A stretch of DNA of 64,000 bases, taken from assembly GCF_041734645.1 (NCBI RefSeq), contig NZ_CP162010.1, positions 1,612,001 to 1,676,000 of the forward strand. The letters run 5' to 3'. Below are positions 43,226 to 52,727 of this stretch, in pieces (position 1 is the stretch's first letter; each line of letters starts with the position of its first letter). Position numbers and translations under genes: made by a program. This DNA is from Rodentibacter sp901420285. GTDB lineage: Bacteria > Pseudomonadota > Gammaproteobacteria > Enterobacterales > Pasteurellaceae. The notes below the pieces were generated by a model. It was not told the origin of the DNA, did not search any database, and was given only the letters and a program-made list of their open reading frames with translations.

Positions 43226-43837
43226 ATGATTGGCCGTTTAAAAGGCATTCTGTTAGAAAAACTCCCTCCTGAAATTTTACTCGACGTACAAGGCGTGGGC
43301 TACGAGCTACTATTGCCGATGACGAGTTTCTATAATCTGCCTGAAACTGGGCAAGAAACCACTTTATTTACTCATCTTGTAGTGCGTGAAGATGCCCATT
43401 TACTATTTGGGTTTGCGCAAAAAACCGACCGTACTTTATTCCGCGAACTGATCAAAACCAACGGCGTCGGACCAAAACTGGCGTTAGCAATTTTGTCTGC
43501 CATGTCGGTGGAACAATTCACTTATGCGATTGAACACGAAGAATTGTCGAAATTAATTAAAATTCCCGGGGTAGGCAAGAAAACGGCAGAACGTTTATTA
43601 GTAGAATTAAAAGGCAAATTTAAGGGCTTGATACAAAACGATTTCTTCGTGGAAAACAGCCATATTTCAACATCGCTGACAGCACCGCATTCGGAAAGCG
43701 CAGCCGAAGAAGCAGTAGCCGCATTAATTGCGCTCGGTTATAAACCGACGGAGGCGGAAAAAATGGTAAAACGTGTGACGAAACCGGAATTAAGCCGTGA
43801 GCAATTAATTCGCGAAGCCTTAAAAACGGCTTTGTAA
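43226..43837 (+). CDS. ruvA: Holliday junction helicase subunit RuvA
   Basis: RuvA tetramers bind the junction and load RuvB. The 203-residue protein has the N-terminal OB fold (MIGRLKGILLEKLPPEILLDVQG), helix-hairpin-helix motifs (TNGVGPKLALAIL and IPGVGKKTAERLL) and the mobile C-terminal domain III that contacts RuvB (AVAALIALGYKPTEAEKMV). A one-base variant of the 12-mer lies at 43681. Confidence 0.97.
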   Translation: MIGRLKGILLEKLPPEILLDVQGVGYELLLPMTSFYNLPETGQETTLFTHLVVREDAHLLFGFAQKTDRTLFRELIKTNGVGPKLALAILSAMSVEQFTYAIEHEELSKLIKIPGVGKKTAERLLVELKGKFKGLIQNDFFVENSHISTSLTAPHSESAAEEAVAALIALGYKPTEAEKMVKRVTKPELSREQLIREALKTAL

Positions 43838-43849
43838 TAGGATAGCTTA

Positions 43850-44866
43850 ATGATTGAAGTAGACAGAATTATTAGCGGCCAAGCGAAGCTTGATGAAGAC
43901 GTAATTGATCGCGCTATTCGCCCGAAATTATTGGCAGATTATGTAGGGCAGCCACAGGTGTGCGAACAAATGGAGATTTTCATTAAAGCGGCAAAATTGC
44001 GTCAAGACGCGTTGGATCATTTGTTAATTTTCGGCCCGCCGGGATTAGGGAAAACGACGTTGGCGAATATTGTTGCCAATGAAATGGGCGTGAATATTCG
44101 CACCACATCCGGGCCTGTATTGGAAAAAGCGGGCGATTTGGCGGCGATGTTAACTAATCTTGAGCCACACGATGTATTGTTTATTGATGAAATTCACCGC
44201 CTTTCGCCGGCAATTGAAGAAGTGCTTTATCCGGCGATGGAGGATTATCAGCTAGATATTATGATCGGCGAAGGGCCGGCCGCACGGTCCATTAAATTAG
44301 ATTTGCCGCCATTCACTCTTGTCGGTGCAACGACACGAGCCGGCTCGTTAACCTCACCGCTACGTGATCGTTTCGGTATCGTACAGCGCTTAGAATTTTA
44401 CTCCGAGGAAGATTTAACCTCTATTGTGGCGAGAAGTGCAGCCTGTTTAAATCTGCAATTAGAACCTCAAGCGGCATTTGAAATTGCGCGTCGTTCTCGC
44501 GGTACACCGCGCATTGCTAATCGCTTACTGCGTCGCGTCCGTGATTATGCGGATGTAAAAAATAATGGAATTATTTCATACGCTCTATCCAAACAAGCGC
44601 TTTTGATGCTCGATGTGGATGATGCAGGGTTTGATTATTTAGACCGAAAATTACTGACCGCGCTGCTTGAACGCTTTGACGGCGGACCGGTAGGGCTGGA
44701 TAATCTTGCAGCGGCAATCGGTGAAGAACGCGATACTATTGAAGATGTGTTGGAGCCTTATCTCATCCAACAAGGTTTTTTACAGCGTACTCCGAGAGGA
44801 CGCATTGCGACTTCGCAAACTTACCGTCATTTCGGTTTGCAAAAACTTACCGAAAATTCCGTGTAA
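43850..44866 (+). CDS. ruvB: Holliday junction helicase ATPase subunit RuvB
   Basis: RuvB is the AAA+ motor for branch migration. The 338-residue protein shows Walker A GPPGLGKTT, Walker B DVLFIDEIHRL, sensor GATTRAGSLTSPLRDRFG and the C-terminal winged helix (RTPRGRIATSQTYRHFGL). It lies 12 bases after ruvA. Confidence 0.98.
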   Translation: MIEVDRIISGQAKLDEDVIDRAIRPKLLADYVGQPQVCEQMEIFIKAAKLRQDALDHLLIFGPPGLGKTTLANIVANEMGVNIRTTSGPVLEKAGDLAAMLTNLEPHDVLFIDEIHRLSPAIEEVLYPAMEDYQLDIMIGEGPAARSIKLDLPPFTLVGATTRAGSLTSPLRDRFGIVQRLEFYSEEDLTSIVARSAACLNLQLEPQAAFEIARRSRGTPRIANRLLRRVRDYADVKNNGIISYALSKQALLMLDVDDAGFDYLDRKLLTALLERFDGGPVGLDNLAAAIGEERDTIEDVLEPYLIQQGFLQRTPRGRIATSQTYRHFGLQKLTENSV

Positions 44867-44928
44867 TCGCTTAATCAGTTATTGTTTCATTATCCTTGAT
44901 AAGAACAGTATTCAAACAGTAGGTAAAA

Positions 44929-45078
44929 ATGTTAAAACGTAAAACTTTTTTAAAGAAAATGAAATCACGCGATATTTCATCATCACGCAATTTGCGTTTA
45001 AGACGTCTAAAACACCACAAACAAAAATTATTTGCACGCCACGAATTACAATTCGTGGTACAAGATATTTGCTGTTAA
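44929..45078 (+). CDS. Candidate small basic protein (49 aa) after ruvB
   Basis: ATG 44929 follows AGGTAAAA and opens a 49-codon frame, MLKRKTFLKKMKSRDISSSR followed by NLRLRRLKHHKQKLFARHEL and a short tail ending in two cysteines. About a third of the residues are Lys or Arg, suggesting nucleic-acid or ribosome binding. Near the end of the frame CCACGAAT and ATTCGTGG form a hairpin, without a T-tract, and a true terminator follows the stop. I recognise no family; it may be real or a chance frame. Confidence 0.4.
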   Translation: MLKRKTFLKKMKSRDISSSRNLRLRRLKHHKQKLFARHELQFVVQDICC

Positions 45079-45083
45079 AGAAA

Positions 45084-45108
45084 AACCCCGATATACATCG
45101 GGGTTCTT
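45084..45108. terminator. Bidirectional terminator between ruvB side and bamD
   Basis: AACCCCGAT and ATCGGGGTT form a 9-bp stem with a four-base loop, with A-rich and T-rich flanks. It separates the plus-strand ruv genes from bamD, which converges from the right. Confidence 0.85.
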
Positions 45109-45115
45109 TCTGCTT

Positions 45116-45904
45116 TTATTTTGCTGTCGGTACGACAAGTTCCGGTTCTGCCGGTTTCTTAACATTACCGAACTGTTTGTCTTTGTTCGCGTCAATAATT
45201 TGTTGAGTTTGCTTTGCAAGCGTTTCTAAACCCATCTTTTGGTAAGCGTCACGCATTAAGAATAAACCTTCATAAGTGGCTTGCGCATCAGGATATTGTT
45301 GCAACATTCCTACTACGCGGTTTGCCACAGCAACGTCTGCATTACGTTTGGCATAAAACTTTGCAATATCTAATTCATGACGTGCTAAAGAATCTTTGAT
45401 ATAAGCCATACGCGCTAGCGCGTCTTGCGAATACGGACTATTTGGGAAGGCTCGTACAAGACTTTGGAAATTCGCGAATGCGGTCTTCAGCGAGCTAGTC
45501 TCACGGGTTGCGCGATCGATACCGAAGAAATCTTGAATCGGATTATCCGCTGTTGCCGAATTCGTTAAACCCGCCATGTATACTGCATAATCACGGTTTG
45601 GACTTTGCGGAAATTGATTTAAAAATTTATCGACGGTCACTAATACCGCCGTATAATCTTGCGATTTATAATTCGCATAAATTAAGTCTAGCATCGCTTG
45701 CTCTTGATAAGTACTGCCAAGAAAACGCTCCGTAGCCGCATTCAAATAACGAATCGCTTCCGAATATCCTCCTTCTTGCAATGCGTTTGAACCTTTGTTA
45801 TAAAGTTCCTCCACCGAAGAATCTTCCACACTTTTATTGGCGCTTGAACATCCGACAATAAACACAGCCATCGCAAACACCACCAAAGATTTTATTTTAC
45901 GCAT
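45116..45904 (-). CDS. bamD: Outer membrane assembly lipoprotein BamD (ComL)
   Basis: BamD is the essential lipoprotein of the BAM complex. The 262-residue precursor has a lipoprotein signal peptide with lipobox IVGC (lipidated C19), followed by five TPR-like repeats (VEELYNKGSNALQEGGYSEAI, FLNQFPQSPNRDYAVYMAG, FPNSPYSQDALARM). It is divergent from rluD, the order known from H. influenzae and E. coli. Confidence 0.95.
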   Translation of the reverse strand: MRKIKSLVVFAMAVFIVGCSSANKSVEDSSVEELYNKGSNALQEGGYSEAIRYLNAATERFLGSTYQEQAMLDLIYANYKSQDYTAVLVTVDKFLNQFPQSPNRDYAVYMAGLTNSATADNPIQDFFGIDRATRETSSLKTAFANFQSLVRAFPNSPYSQDALARMAYIKDSLARHELDIAKFYAKRNADVAVANRVVGMLQQYPDAQATYEGLFLMRDAYQKMGLETLAKQTQQIIDANKDKQFGNVKKPAEPELVVPTAK

Positions 45905-46013
45905 TGTTTTTTCCTTAATTTTTACGAAAACTAATAAATAAGATACAATTGGCCGCCATTTTATAGAACATTGGAAAATAAGCCAACTTTTTCAAGTTAT
46001 TGAGATAGATTTT

Positions 46014-46988
46014 ATGCCGCAAATTACCCTTTCTGCTGAAGTTCAGCCCGGACAAATAGGGCAGCGATTAGACCAAGCTCTCGCCGAGTTGTTCCCCGAA
46101 TATTCCCGTTCGCGTCTAAAAACCTGGATTGAAGCGGAACTTGTGAAAATAAATGGGCGCGTTGCTAATCTACCGCGCGAAAAAGTCCTCGGCGAGGAAC
46201 AAATCGAAATCACCGTAGAAGTAGAAGAGGAAACGCGTTTTGTACCTGAAAATATTCCACTCAATATCGTTTACGAAGATGACGATATTTTAGTCATTAA
46301 TAAACCGAAAGATCTGGTAGTACATCCAGGCGCCGGCAACCCAACCGGCACCGTGCTAAATGCCTTGCTCTATCATTATCCGCCAATCGCGGAAGTTCCA
46401 CGTGCAGGCATCGTGCATCGCTTAGATAAGGACACCACCGGTTTAATGGTGGTAGCGAAAACTATTCCGGCACAAACAAAATTAGTGCGCGAACTGCAAA
46501 AACGCAAAATCACCCGCGAATACGAAGCTGTGGCATCCGGCATTATGACTAAAGGCGGCACAGTAGAGCAGCCGATGGCGCGCCATCCTACCAAACGTAC
46601 ACTGATGGCGGTACATCCGATGGGCAAACCAGCGATCACTCACTATCGCATTATGGAAAATTACCGCAACTACACACGTTTACGCTTACGTTTAGAAACC
46701 GGTCGAACCCACCAAATTCGCGTACATATGGCCCATATTGCCCATCCCTTATTAGGCGACCAAACCTACGGTGGACGCCCGCGCCCGCCGAAAAATGCCG
46801 ATGAGCAATTTATGGAAGTGTTGCGCAATTTCAGACGCCAAGCGCTACATGCCGTAATGTTGCGTTTAGCGCACCCCATCAGCGGCGAAATGATGGAATG
46901 GTACGCGCCGTTACCGGAGGATTTTGTCGAATTGCTGAACGCATTAAAAACCGACTATATCAAACACAAAAGCGAATTGGATTATTAA
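46014..46988 (+). CDS. rluD: 23S rRNA pseudouridine synthase RluD (1911/1915/1917)
   Basis: RluD makes three pseudouridines in helix 69 of 23S rRNA, important for subunit joining. The 324-residue protein has an S4 domain (QRLDQALAELFPEYSRSRLK), then the RluA fold with HRLDKDTTG starting at residue 135, so the catalytic aspartate is D138, and GRTHQIRVHMAHI. It is divergent from bamD and followed by pgeF after one base. Confidence 0.96.
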   Translation: MPQITLSAEVQPGQIGQRLDQALAELFPEYSRSRLKTWIEAELVKINGRVANLPREKVLGEEQIEITVEVEEETRFVPENIPLNIVYEDDDILVINKPKDLVVHPGAGNPTGTVLNALLYHYPPIAEVPRAGIVHRLDKDTTGLMVVAKTIPAQTKLVRELQKRKITREYEAVASGIMTKGGTVEQPMARHPTKRTLMAVHPMGKPAITHYRIMENYRNYTRLRLRLETGRTHQIRVHMAHIAHPLLGDQTYGGRPRPPKNADEQFMEVLRNFRRQALHAVMLRLAHPISGEMMEWYAPLPEDFVELLNALKTDYIKHKSELDY

Positions 46989-46989
46989 T

Positions 46990-47727
46990 ATGCGCGCAGT
47001 TTTTCCAAATTGGCCGGCGCCGGCCAATATCCAAGCCTTCACCACCACACGCGTAGGCGGTGTCAGTGCGGTGCCGTTCAACAGTTTCAATCTCGGCGAT
47101 CACGTAGGCGATGAAGAAAACGCGGTAAAAACCAATCGCGCTTTGCTGGTAGAAAAATTCAATCTCCCGCAAACACCACTATTTTTAACTCAAACCCACA
47201 GTACACGAGTAATTCAACTGCCCTATTTCGGCAACAATTTGGCAGCTGATGCGACGTATACCAATCAACCAAACCAAGTTTGCGTTGTAATGAGCGCCGA
47301 TTGCCTACCGGTGCTCTTCACCAATAAACAAGGCACCGAAGTCGCTGCTGCTCATGCAGGCTGGCGAGGATTATGCGACGGCATATTGGAAGAAACGGTG
47401 AAATGCTTCCGAACTCCAACACAAGATATTATTGCCTGGCTCGGCCCTGCTATAGGACCGACCGCATTCCAAGTGGAACGCAATGTCGTCGAACAGTTTG
47501 CGGCCTTCGATCTCTCAGCCAGCACCGCATTCAAGCCTGACCCGACACAAGAAGGCAAATATCTAGGCAACCTATACCAAATCGCCGAACAACGCCTCAA
47601 TAAACTCGGCATCCGCGAAATCTTTGGTGGCCATCACTGCACCGTCAATGAAAAAGAACTGTTTTTTTCTTATCGAAGAGAAGGGAAAACAGGAAGAATG
47701 GCGAGCGTTATTTGGTTTAAGCCGTAA
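46990..47727 (+). CDS. pgeF: Polyphenol oxidase/laccase-domain protein YfiH (PgeF)
   Basis: YfiH-family proteins bind metal and act on purine nucleosides; in E. coli YfiH also prevents wrong amino acids entering peptidoglycan. The 245-residue protein has the metal site with TQTHSTRV, MSADCLPVLF and AAAHAGWRGLCDGIL. It is coupled to rluD as in E. coli. A variant of the 12-mer (AGCACCGCATTC, 47521) lies inside. Confidence 0.93.
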   Translation: MRAVFPNWPAPANIQAFTTTRVGGVSAVPFNSFNLGDHVGDEENAVKTNRALLVEKFNLPQTPLFLTQTHSTRVIQLPYFGNNLAADATYTNQPNQVCVVMSADCLPVLFTNKQGTEVAAAHAGWRGLCDGILEETVKCFRTPTQDIIAWLGPAIGPTAFQVERNVVEQFAAFDLSASTAFKPDPTQEGKYLGNLYQIAEQRLNKLGIREIFGGHHCTVNEKELFFSYRREGKTGRMASVIWFKP

Positions 47728-47764
47728 ACTCAGTATTAATTTACATGGCTTAGCCGTTGATGTA

Positions 47765-47820
47765 GGCGAAAATTCGCAAAGGACGATTTCTAGCTAGGTC
47801 GTCCTCTTCAAGAATTCGCC
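47765..47820. other. Nested double hairpin between pgeF and dsbB
   Basis: An outer pair, GGCGAAAATTC (47765-47775) and GAATTCGCC (47812-47820), encloses an inner perfect pair, AGGACGA (47780-47786) and TCGTCCT (47799-47805). There is no T-tract and no reading frame. A single exact 12-mer of the dispersed repeat lies 40 bases further right (47860-47871). The rest of this 225-base convergent gap shows nothing else recognisable. Confidence 0.5.
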
Positions 47821-47952
47821 GAAACAGTCGATTTTACCGCTTAGCTAATTCACGGCTTCCAATGCGGTGCTGTTTTGACACTGCGATAATAACGCCGAAC
47901 GCAATACTAAACAGCATATTTGCCAATATTATTGGCTAAATTTCTTGTTATT

Positions 47953-48486
47953 TTAGTGAAATAATCTTCGCTGTTTTTGACTTTTTTTAATCTGTGCAAT
48001 AAACATCAGCGTCAACACCACCACATACACTGCAAAAATAAATACCAACCATTGCACCATACTAATACCAAACAACGACCATTGACTGTCGTTACAACTG
48101 CCCGTAGGACCGAAAATACTCGGAAGCCATTTGTGCAGCGGCATCATTTCCGGAAAGTCCGGAACAACTTCGCATTGCTTCCACGGCGCCGGATTCATTT
48201 GTAAATCAAGATGGCGAACACTAATAAGCAACCCTTTTACTGCGCTAAATAGCGCAAGCAGCAACGCGATTAAGCGCATAAAAAGAGCACTTGGCGCAAA
48301 AATACCGATAATGCCCGCAATAAATAAACCGGCTACGGCTAAACGTTCGTACACACAGAGCACACAAGGTTGCAAGCCCATGCCGTATTGGAAATAAAGC
48401 GCAGTTAATTCTAGCGCTAAACTTGAACATGCCAGTAAAAACCAAGCGGAACGTTTTTCTGAAAATTGTTTAAATAATGCGAGCAT
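47953..48486 (-). CDS. dsbB: Disulfide bond formation protein DsbB
   Basis: DsbB reoxidises DsbA and passes electrons to quinones in the inner membrane. The 177-residue protein has four membrane helices, the CVLC quinone-coupled pair in MGLQPCVLCVYERLA and the second pair in KQCEVVPDFPE and GPTGSCNDSQW. It lies nine bases after nhaB on the same strand, as in Haemophilus. Confidence 0.96.
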   Translation of the reverse strand: MLALFKQFSEKRSAWFLLACSSLALELTALYFQYGMGLQPCVLCVYERLAVAGLFIAGIIGIFAPSALFMRLIALLLALFSAVKGLLISVRHLDLQMNPAPWKQCEVVPDFPEMMPLHKWLPSIFGPTGSCNDSQWSLFGISMVQWLVFIFAVYVVVLTLMFIAQIKKSQKQRRLFH

Positions 48487-48495
48487 TTTTTCTCC

Positions 48496-50037
48496 TTAGA
48501 TCGGCAAAATTAGGCCTAAATTCGCAAACCAAACGGTAGCCGACGGTAAAATAAATTCGATGGCAAATAAACCGACCAAAGATAATACAAGCGTGTAAGG
48601 TAAGGCCATATAAACCATTCTACCGTAAGAAAGGCGGATTAACGGTGCAAGGGAAGAAGTCAGCAAGAATAAGAACGCCGCTTGGCCGTTTGGAGTCGCC
48701 ACGGACGGCAAATTTGTACCGGTATTGATGGCAACGGAAAGCAATTCGAATTGATGCGGTGCAATTACGCCGTTGGTTAATGCGTTTTTGGCTTCGTTAA
48801 TGTAAACCGTCGCCACAAATACGTTATCGGAAATGGCTGATAACAAACCGTTAAATATATAGAACAACACGAGCTGTGCGCTTTCACTGGCGGATAAAAC
48901 ATAATGAATAATCGGCGCAAATAACTTTTGGTCGATAATAACCGCCACTACCGTAAAAAACACCACAAGTAATGCGGTGAACGGCAAGGATTCCTGGAAA
49001 GCTTTACCGATGGTGTGTTCGTCTGTTACGCCAGTGAATGCGGTGGCCAGAATAATAACACTTAAACCGATTAAGCCGACGGCAGCTAAGTGGAAGGCCA
49101 AGCCTAAAATCAACCAAACCGCAATTAACATTTGGATGCCTAATTTAAGCTTGTCTTGTTTGGACATTTTGGCGGAATTAGCGTGGTCTAAATCCGCCAG
49201 GATTTTCCAAACGTCTTCAGGTAATTCTTCGCCATAACCGAAAATTTTAAATTTTTCGGTTAAGTAACAAGTCAGCAAACCACAAATAAACACAGGAATC
49301 GTCACCGGTGCCATACGGAAAAAGAACTCGATAAAATTCCATTTGGCTTGCTCGGCGATAATTAAGTTTTGCGGTTCGCCAACCATCGTCATCACACCAC
49401 CCAATGCGGTACCCACACCGGCATGCATCATTAAGCTGCGCAAGAAGGCCCGGAATTTTTCAAGGGTTTCATGGTTATTGCCGATTTTATTATCATCGGC
49501 AATATCTACCGCATCTTTTAATGTGTGACCGGACGCCACTTTGTGATACACGCCGTAAAAGCCCATCGCCACGCTGATAATAACTGCAACCACGGTTAAT
49601 GCGTCAAGAAACGCCGATAAAAATGCCGCGCTGAAACAAAATGCCAAAGAAAGCGCAATTTTTGAACGAATTTTTACGAGCAATTTAGTGAACACGAAAA
49701 GTAGCAGTTGCTTCATAAAGAAAATTCCCGCCACCATAAACATTAAAAGCAGAATTACTTCAAAATTCGCCATAATTTCCGCTTTTACGTGCGTAGGGCT
49801 TGTCATATCAATAACAATGGCTTCAACTGCAAGTAAACCGCCCGGTTGTAACGGATAGCATTTTAATGCCATGGCAAGGGTGAAAATGAATTCGGCGACC
49901 AAAAGCCAACCGGCCAGAAAGGGACTCACAAAAAAGAAAAGAATAGGGTTAATAATCAGAAAAGACACGATCGCAAGTTTATACCAATCCGGGCTCGCGC
50001 CAAGAAAGTTTTTCATAAATGCTTGTGTGTAAGTCAT
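48496..50037 (-). CDS. nhaB: Na+/H+ antiporter NhaB
   Basis: NhaB exports sodium in exchange for protons. The 513-residue protein has about twelve hydrophobic helices and begins MTYTQAFMKNFLGASPDWYK, the typical start, with MVGEPQNLIIAEQAKW and NTGTNLPSVATPNGQAAFLF as family motifs. It is in a pair with dsbB and divergent from fadR, the same order as E. coli nhaB/fadR. Confidence 0.96.
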   Translation of the reverse strand: MTYTQAFMKNFLGASPDWYKLAIVSFLIINPILFFFVSPFLAGWLLVAEFIFTLAMALKCYPLQPGGLLAVEAIVIDMTSPTHVKAEIMANFEVILLLMFMVAGIFFMKQLLLFVFTKLLVKIRSKIALSLAFCFSAAFLSAFLDALTVVAVIISVAMGFYGVYHKVASGHTLKDAVDIADDNKIGNNHETLEKFRAFLRSLMMHAGVGTALGGVMTMVGEPQNLIIAEQAKWNFIEFFFRMAPVTIPVFICGLLTCYLTEKFKIFGYGEELPEDVWKILADLDHANSAKMSKQDKLKLGIQMLIAVWLILGLAFHLAAVGLIGLSVIILATAFTGVTDEHTIGKAFQESLPFTALLVVFFTVVAVIIDQKLFAPIIHYVLSASESAQLVLFYIFNGLLSAISDNVFVATVYINEAKNALTNGVIAPHQFELLSVAINTGTNLPSVATPNGQAAFLFLLTSSLAPLIRLSYGRMVYMALPYTLVLSLVGLFAIEFILPSATVWFANLGLILPI

Positions 50038-50182
50038 AAGTTACTCCTGTTTTTTTATTGTGCTCTCATTGTAATATAGAGAGCTTTAAAGGATAATACC
50101 GAAGATAAAGATTTACTATATAAATCGCTCTTTTTTGATCTTGTTAGACCTTCTCGCTACGGTTTATTCGTTATTTTTTATT

Positions 50183-50911
50183 ATGAATAATATGGAAAGT
50201 ACCATTTTAAAAGCACAAAGTCCTGCCGCACTGGCCGAAGAATATATCGTTAAAAGTATTTGGGATAATGTGTTTCCGGCAGGTACTCATTTACCTTCCG
50301 AGCGTGATCTTGCCGATAAAATCGGAGTGACTCGAACCACCTTGCGTGAAGTATTACAGCGTTTAGCACGCGATGGTTGGTTGACGATTCAACACGGCAA
50401 ACCGACAAAAATAAATAATATTTGGGATACCGCAAGCCCGAGTATTATTGAAACCTTAATTACGCTCGATCAAAATTCCGCACCGCTGATTATTGACAAT
50501 ATGTTGTCGTTACGCAGCAAAATGTCGGAATCCTATATTTATGAAGCAGTGAAAAATTCACCTCAGCAATCTGCAATGTTATTTCATGATTTAAATGAAC
50601 TGAAAAATACGGCGAAAGATTACACCGAATTTGATTATCGTCTGTTTCGCCAATTTACCGTGGTCGCCAATAAACCCTTTTACCGCTTAATTTTCAATAG
50701 CCTGCAAGGCGTTTATCAACGTATCGGTTTATTATTTTTCAAAGAGCAAAAACACCGCGAATTAGCCAGACAATTCTATCTGGAAATGCAACAAATCTGT
50801 CAAACAGGCAACGCCAATGCGGTGGTGGAATGCATTCGTAAACATAATGCGCGTTCGGCAACCTATTGGCATTCGATTCTAGAACGTTTACCGCAAAATC
50901 TTTCCGATTAA
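50183..50911 (+). CDS. fadR: Fatty acid metabolism regulator FadR
   Basis: FadR is a GntR-family regulator whose DNA binding is released by long-chain acyl-CoA; it represses beta-oxidation and activates fabA/fabB. The protein has an N-terminal winged helix (LPSERDLADKIGVTRTTLRE and VLQRLARDGWLTIQHGKPTK) and the all-helical acyl-CoA domain. ATG 50183 (MNNMESTILKAQSPAALAEEY) gives 242 residues, close to the Haemophilus protein; ATG 50192 is an alternative. No strong ribosome-binding site is visible before either. Confidence 0.93.
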   Translation: MNNMESTILKAQSPAALAEEYIVKSIWDNVFPAGTHLPSERDLADKIGVTRTTLREVLQRLARDGWLTIQHGKPTKINNIWDTASPSIIETLITLDQNSAPLIIDNMLSLRSKMSESYIYEAVKNSPQQSAMLFHDLNELKNTAKDYTEFDYRLFRQFTVVANKPFYRLIFNSLQGVYQRIGLLFFKEQKHRELARQFYLEMQQICQTGNANAVVECIRKHNARSATYWHSILERLPQNLSD

Positions 50912-51020
50912 TTCCATCGCCCAAGATACGATTGCAATCAATATTGTTTTAAGTGGCCTGAAATTAAAATATCGTAAAGAATATCAACGATACGTCCTTA
51001 ATTTTCTTATTAACCAATTT

Positions 51021-51929
51021 ATGCACGCGCTTGAAATCAGAAATCTCATCAAAACTTATAGTGCCGGTATCCAGGCAGTAAAAGGCATTGATCTTACCGT
51101 TGAACAAGGGGATTTTTATGCTTTACTTGGCCACAACGGCGCCGGAAAATCGACCATTATCGGCATCGTCAGCTCATTGGTGAACAAAACCTCCGGTTCG
51201 GTGAAAGTGTTCGGCTATGATTTAGACACGCAAAAAGCCCGACTAAAACAACAAATCGGCTTAGTACCGCAAGAGTTTAACTTCAACCAATTTGAAAAAG
51301 TCATTGATGTGCTCACTCAACAAGCGGGTTTTTACGGCGTTCCGTTGAAAGAAGCCCTCCAGCGTGCAGAAATATGGTTACAAAAACTCGATTTGTGGAA
51401 AAAACGTACCCATCTTATCCGCGAGCTTTCCGGCGGAATGAAACGCCGAGTAATGATCGCCCGCGCATTAATGCATGACCCTAGGTTGTTGATTCTAGAC
51501 GAACCGACCGCCGGCGTGGATATCGAATTACGCCGATCTTTGTGGAATTTTTTACGTGAACTTAACGCACAAGGCACTACGATCATTTTAACGACCCATT
51601 ATCTTGAGGAAGCGGAAAATCTCTGCCGCAATATCGGCATTATTCGACAAGGGAAATTAATCGAAAACACCTCAATGAAAGCATTATTGGCAAAGCTGGA
51701 AACGGAAGTTTTTATGCTAGATTTGCAAAATATCGCACAAAATACCGAATTTCATATCGACAATTACCCGTACCAATGGCTGGATGAAAACACGCTTGAA
51801 GTGGAAGTCAAACGCTCGCAAGGACTCACCAACTTATTCTCGCAACTCACCGCACAAAATATAGAAGTGTTGAGTATGCGAAATAAATCCAATCGTCTGG
51901 AAGAACTTTTCCTTAGAATAGCAAATTAA
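51021..51929 (+). CDS. yadG: ABC transporter ATP-binding protein (YadG-like)
   Basis: The 302-residue ATPase has Walker A GHNGAGKST, signature LSGGMKRRVMIARAL, Walker B LLILDEPTAGVD and the switch histidine in TTHYLEEAE. It pairs with the permease one base downstream. The pair resembles E. coli YadGH, an exporter of unknown substrate; drug or lipid export is possible. Confidence 0.9.
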   Translation: MHALEIRNLIKTYSAGIQAVKGIDLTVEQGDFYALLGHNGAGKSTIIGIVSSLVNKTSGSVKVFGYDLDTQKARLKQQIGLVPQEFNFNQFEKVIDVLTQQAGFYGVPLKEALQRAEIWLQKLDLWKKRTHLIRELSGGMKRRVMIARALMHDPRLLILDEPTAGVDIELRRSLWNFLRELNAQGTTIILTTHYLEEAENLCRNIGIIRQGKLIENTSMKALLAKLETEVFMLDLQNIAQNTEFHIDNYPYQWLDENTLEVEVKRSQGLTNLFSQLTAQNIEVLSMRNKSNRLEELFLRIAN

Positions 51930-51930
51930 T

Positions 51931-52692
51931 ATGAATTTAATCGGATTCCTCACGTTGGCAATGAAAGAATCCAAACGCGTGATTCGCATTTGGAAGCAAA
52001 CTCTGGTGCCACCTGTGATCACTACTACACTTTACTTCTTGATTTTCGGGCAACTTATCGGTGCTCGTATCGGCGATATGCAGGGCGTAAGCTATATGCG
52101 GTTTATCGCGCCAGGATTAATGATGATGACGGCGATCAGCGCATCTTACGTCAACACCGTATCATCTTTTTTCTTGAGTAAATTCAATAAGACTTATGAG
52201 GAATTATTAGTATCGCCGCTTTCAAGCCATAACATCATTTGCGGCTATATCACCGGCAGCGTCTTACGGGGCGTATTGTCCGCCACTTTAGTGACATTGG
52301 TAACGCTATTTTTCATTACATTGAACGTTCATTCTTGGTGGATGATCTTTAGTACGTTGTTTCTCACCACAATGACTTTTTCGCTTGGCGGATTAATTAA
52401 CGCAATTTTTGCAAAAAACTTCGATGATGTGGGGCTTATCCCGACTTTCGTACTCACTCCGCTCACTTATTTAGGCGGCGTGTTTTATTCGATTTCACTA
52501 TTGCCGGATTTTTGGCAGTCGGTATCGAAATTTAACCCAATTGTTTATATGATTAGCGGCTTTCGTTACGGCTTTTTAGGTATCAGCGACGTGCCGATTT
52601 ACTGTTCGTTTCTCGTCTTAGGTTCATTGGTGATCGGCTTATATTGGCTCGCTTACGTCTTAATCGAAAAAGGCGTCGGCTTACGCGCCTAA
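51931..52692 (+). CDS. yadH: ABC-2 type transporter permease (YadH-like)
   Basis: The 253-residue protein has six hydrophobic helices and the ABC-2 family pattern, with GVSYMRFIAPGLMMMTAISA, the KFNKTYEELLVSPLSSHN amphipathic region and PLTYLGGVFYSISLLPDFW near the end. It starts one base after yadG ends, so the two are made together. Function beyond export is not known. Confidence 0.9.
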   Translation: MNLIGFLTLAMKESKRVIRIWKQTLVPPVITTTLYFLIFGQLIGARIGDMQGVSYMRFIAPGLMMMTAISASYVNTVSSFFLSKFNKTYEELLVSPLSSHNIICGYITGSVLRGVLSATLVTLVTLFFITLNVHSWWMIFSTLFLTTMTFSLGGLINAIFAKNFDDVGLIPTFVLTPLTYLGGVFYSISLLPDFWQSVSKFNPIVYMISGFRYGFLGISDVPIYCSFLVLGSLVIGLYWLAYVLIEKGVGLRA

Positions 52693-52727
52693 ATAAAAAC
52701 TATCAAAAATTAAGCGTAATCACCTGC

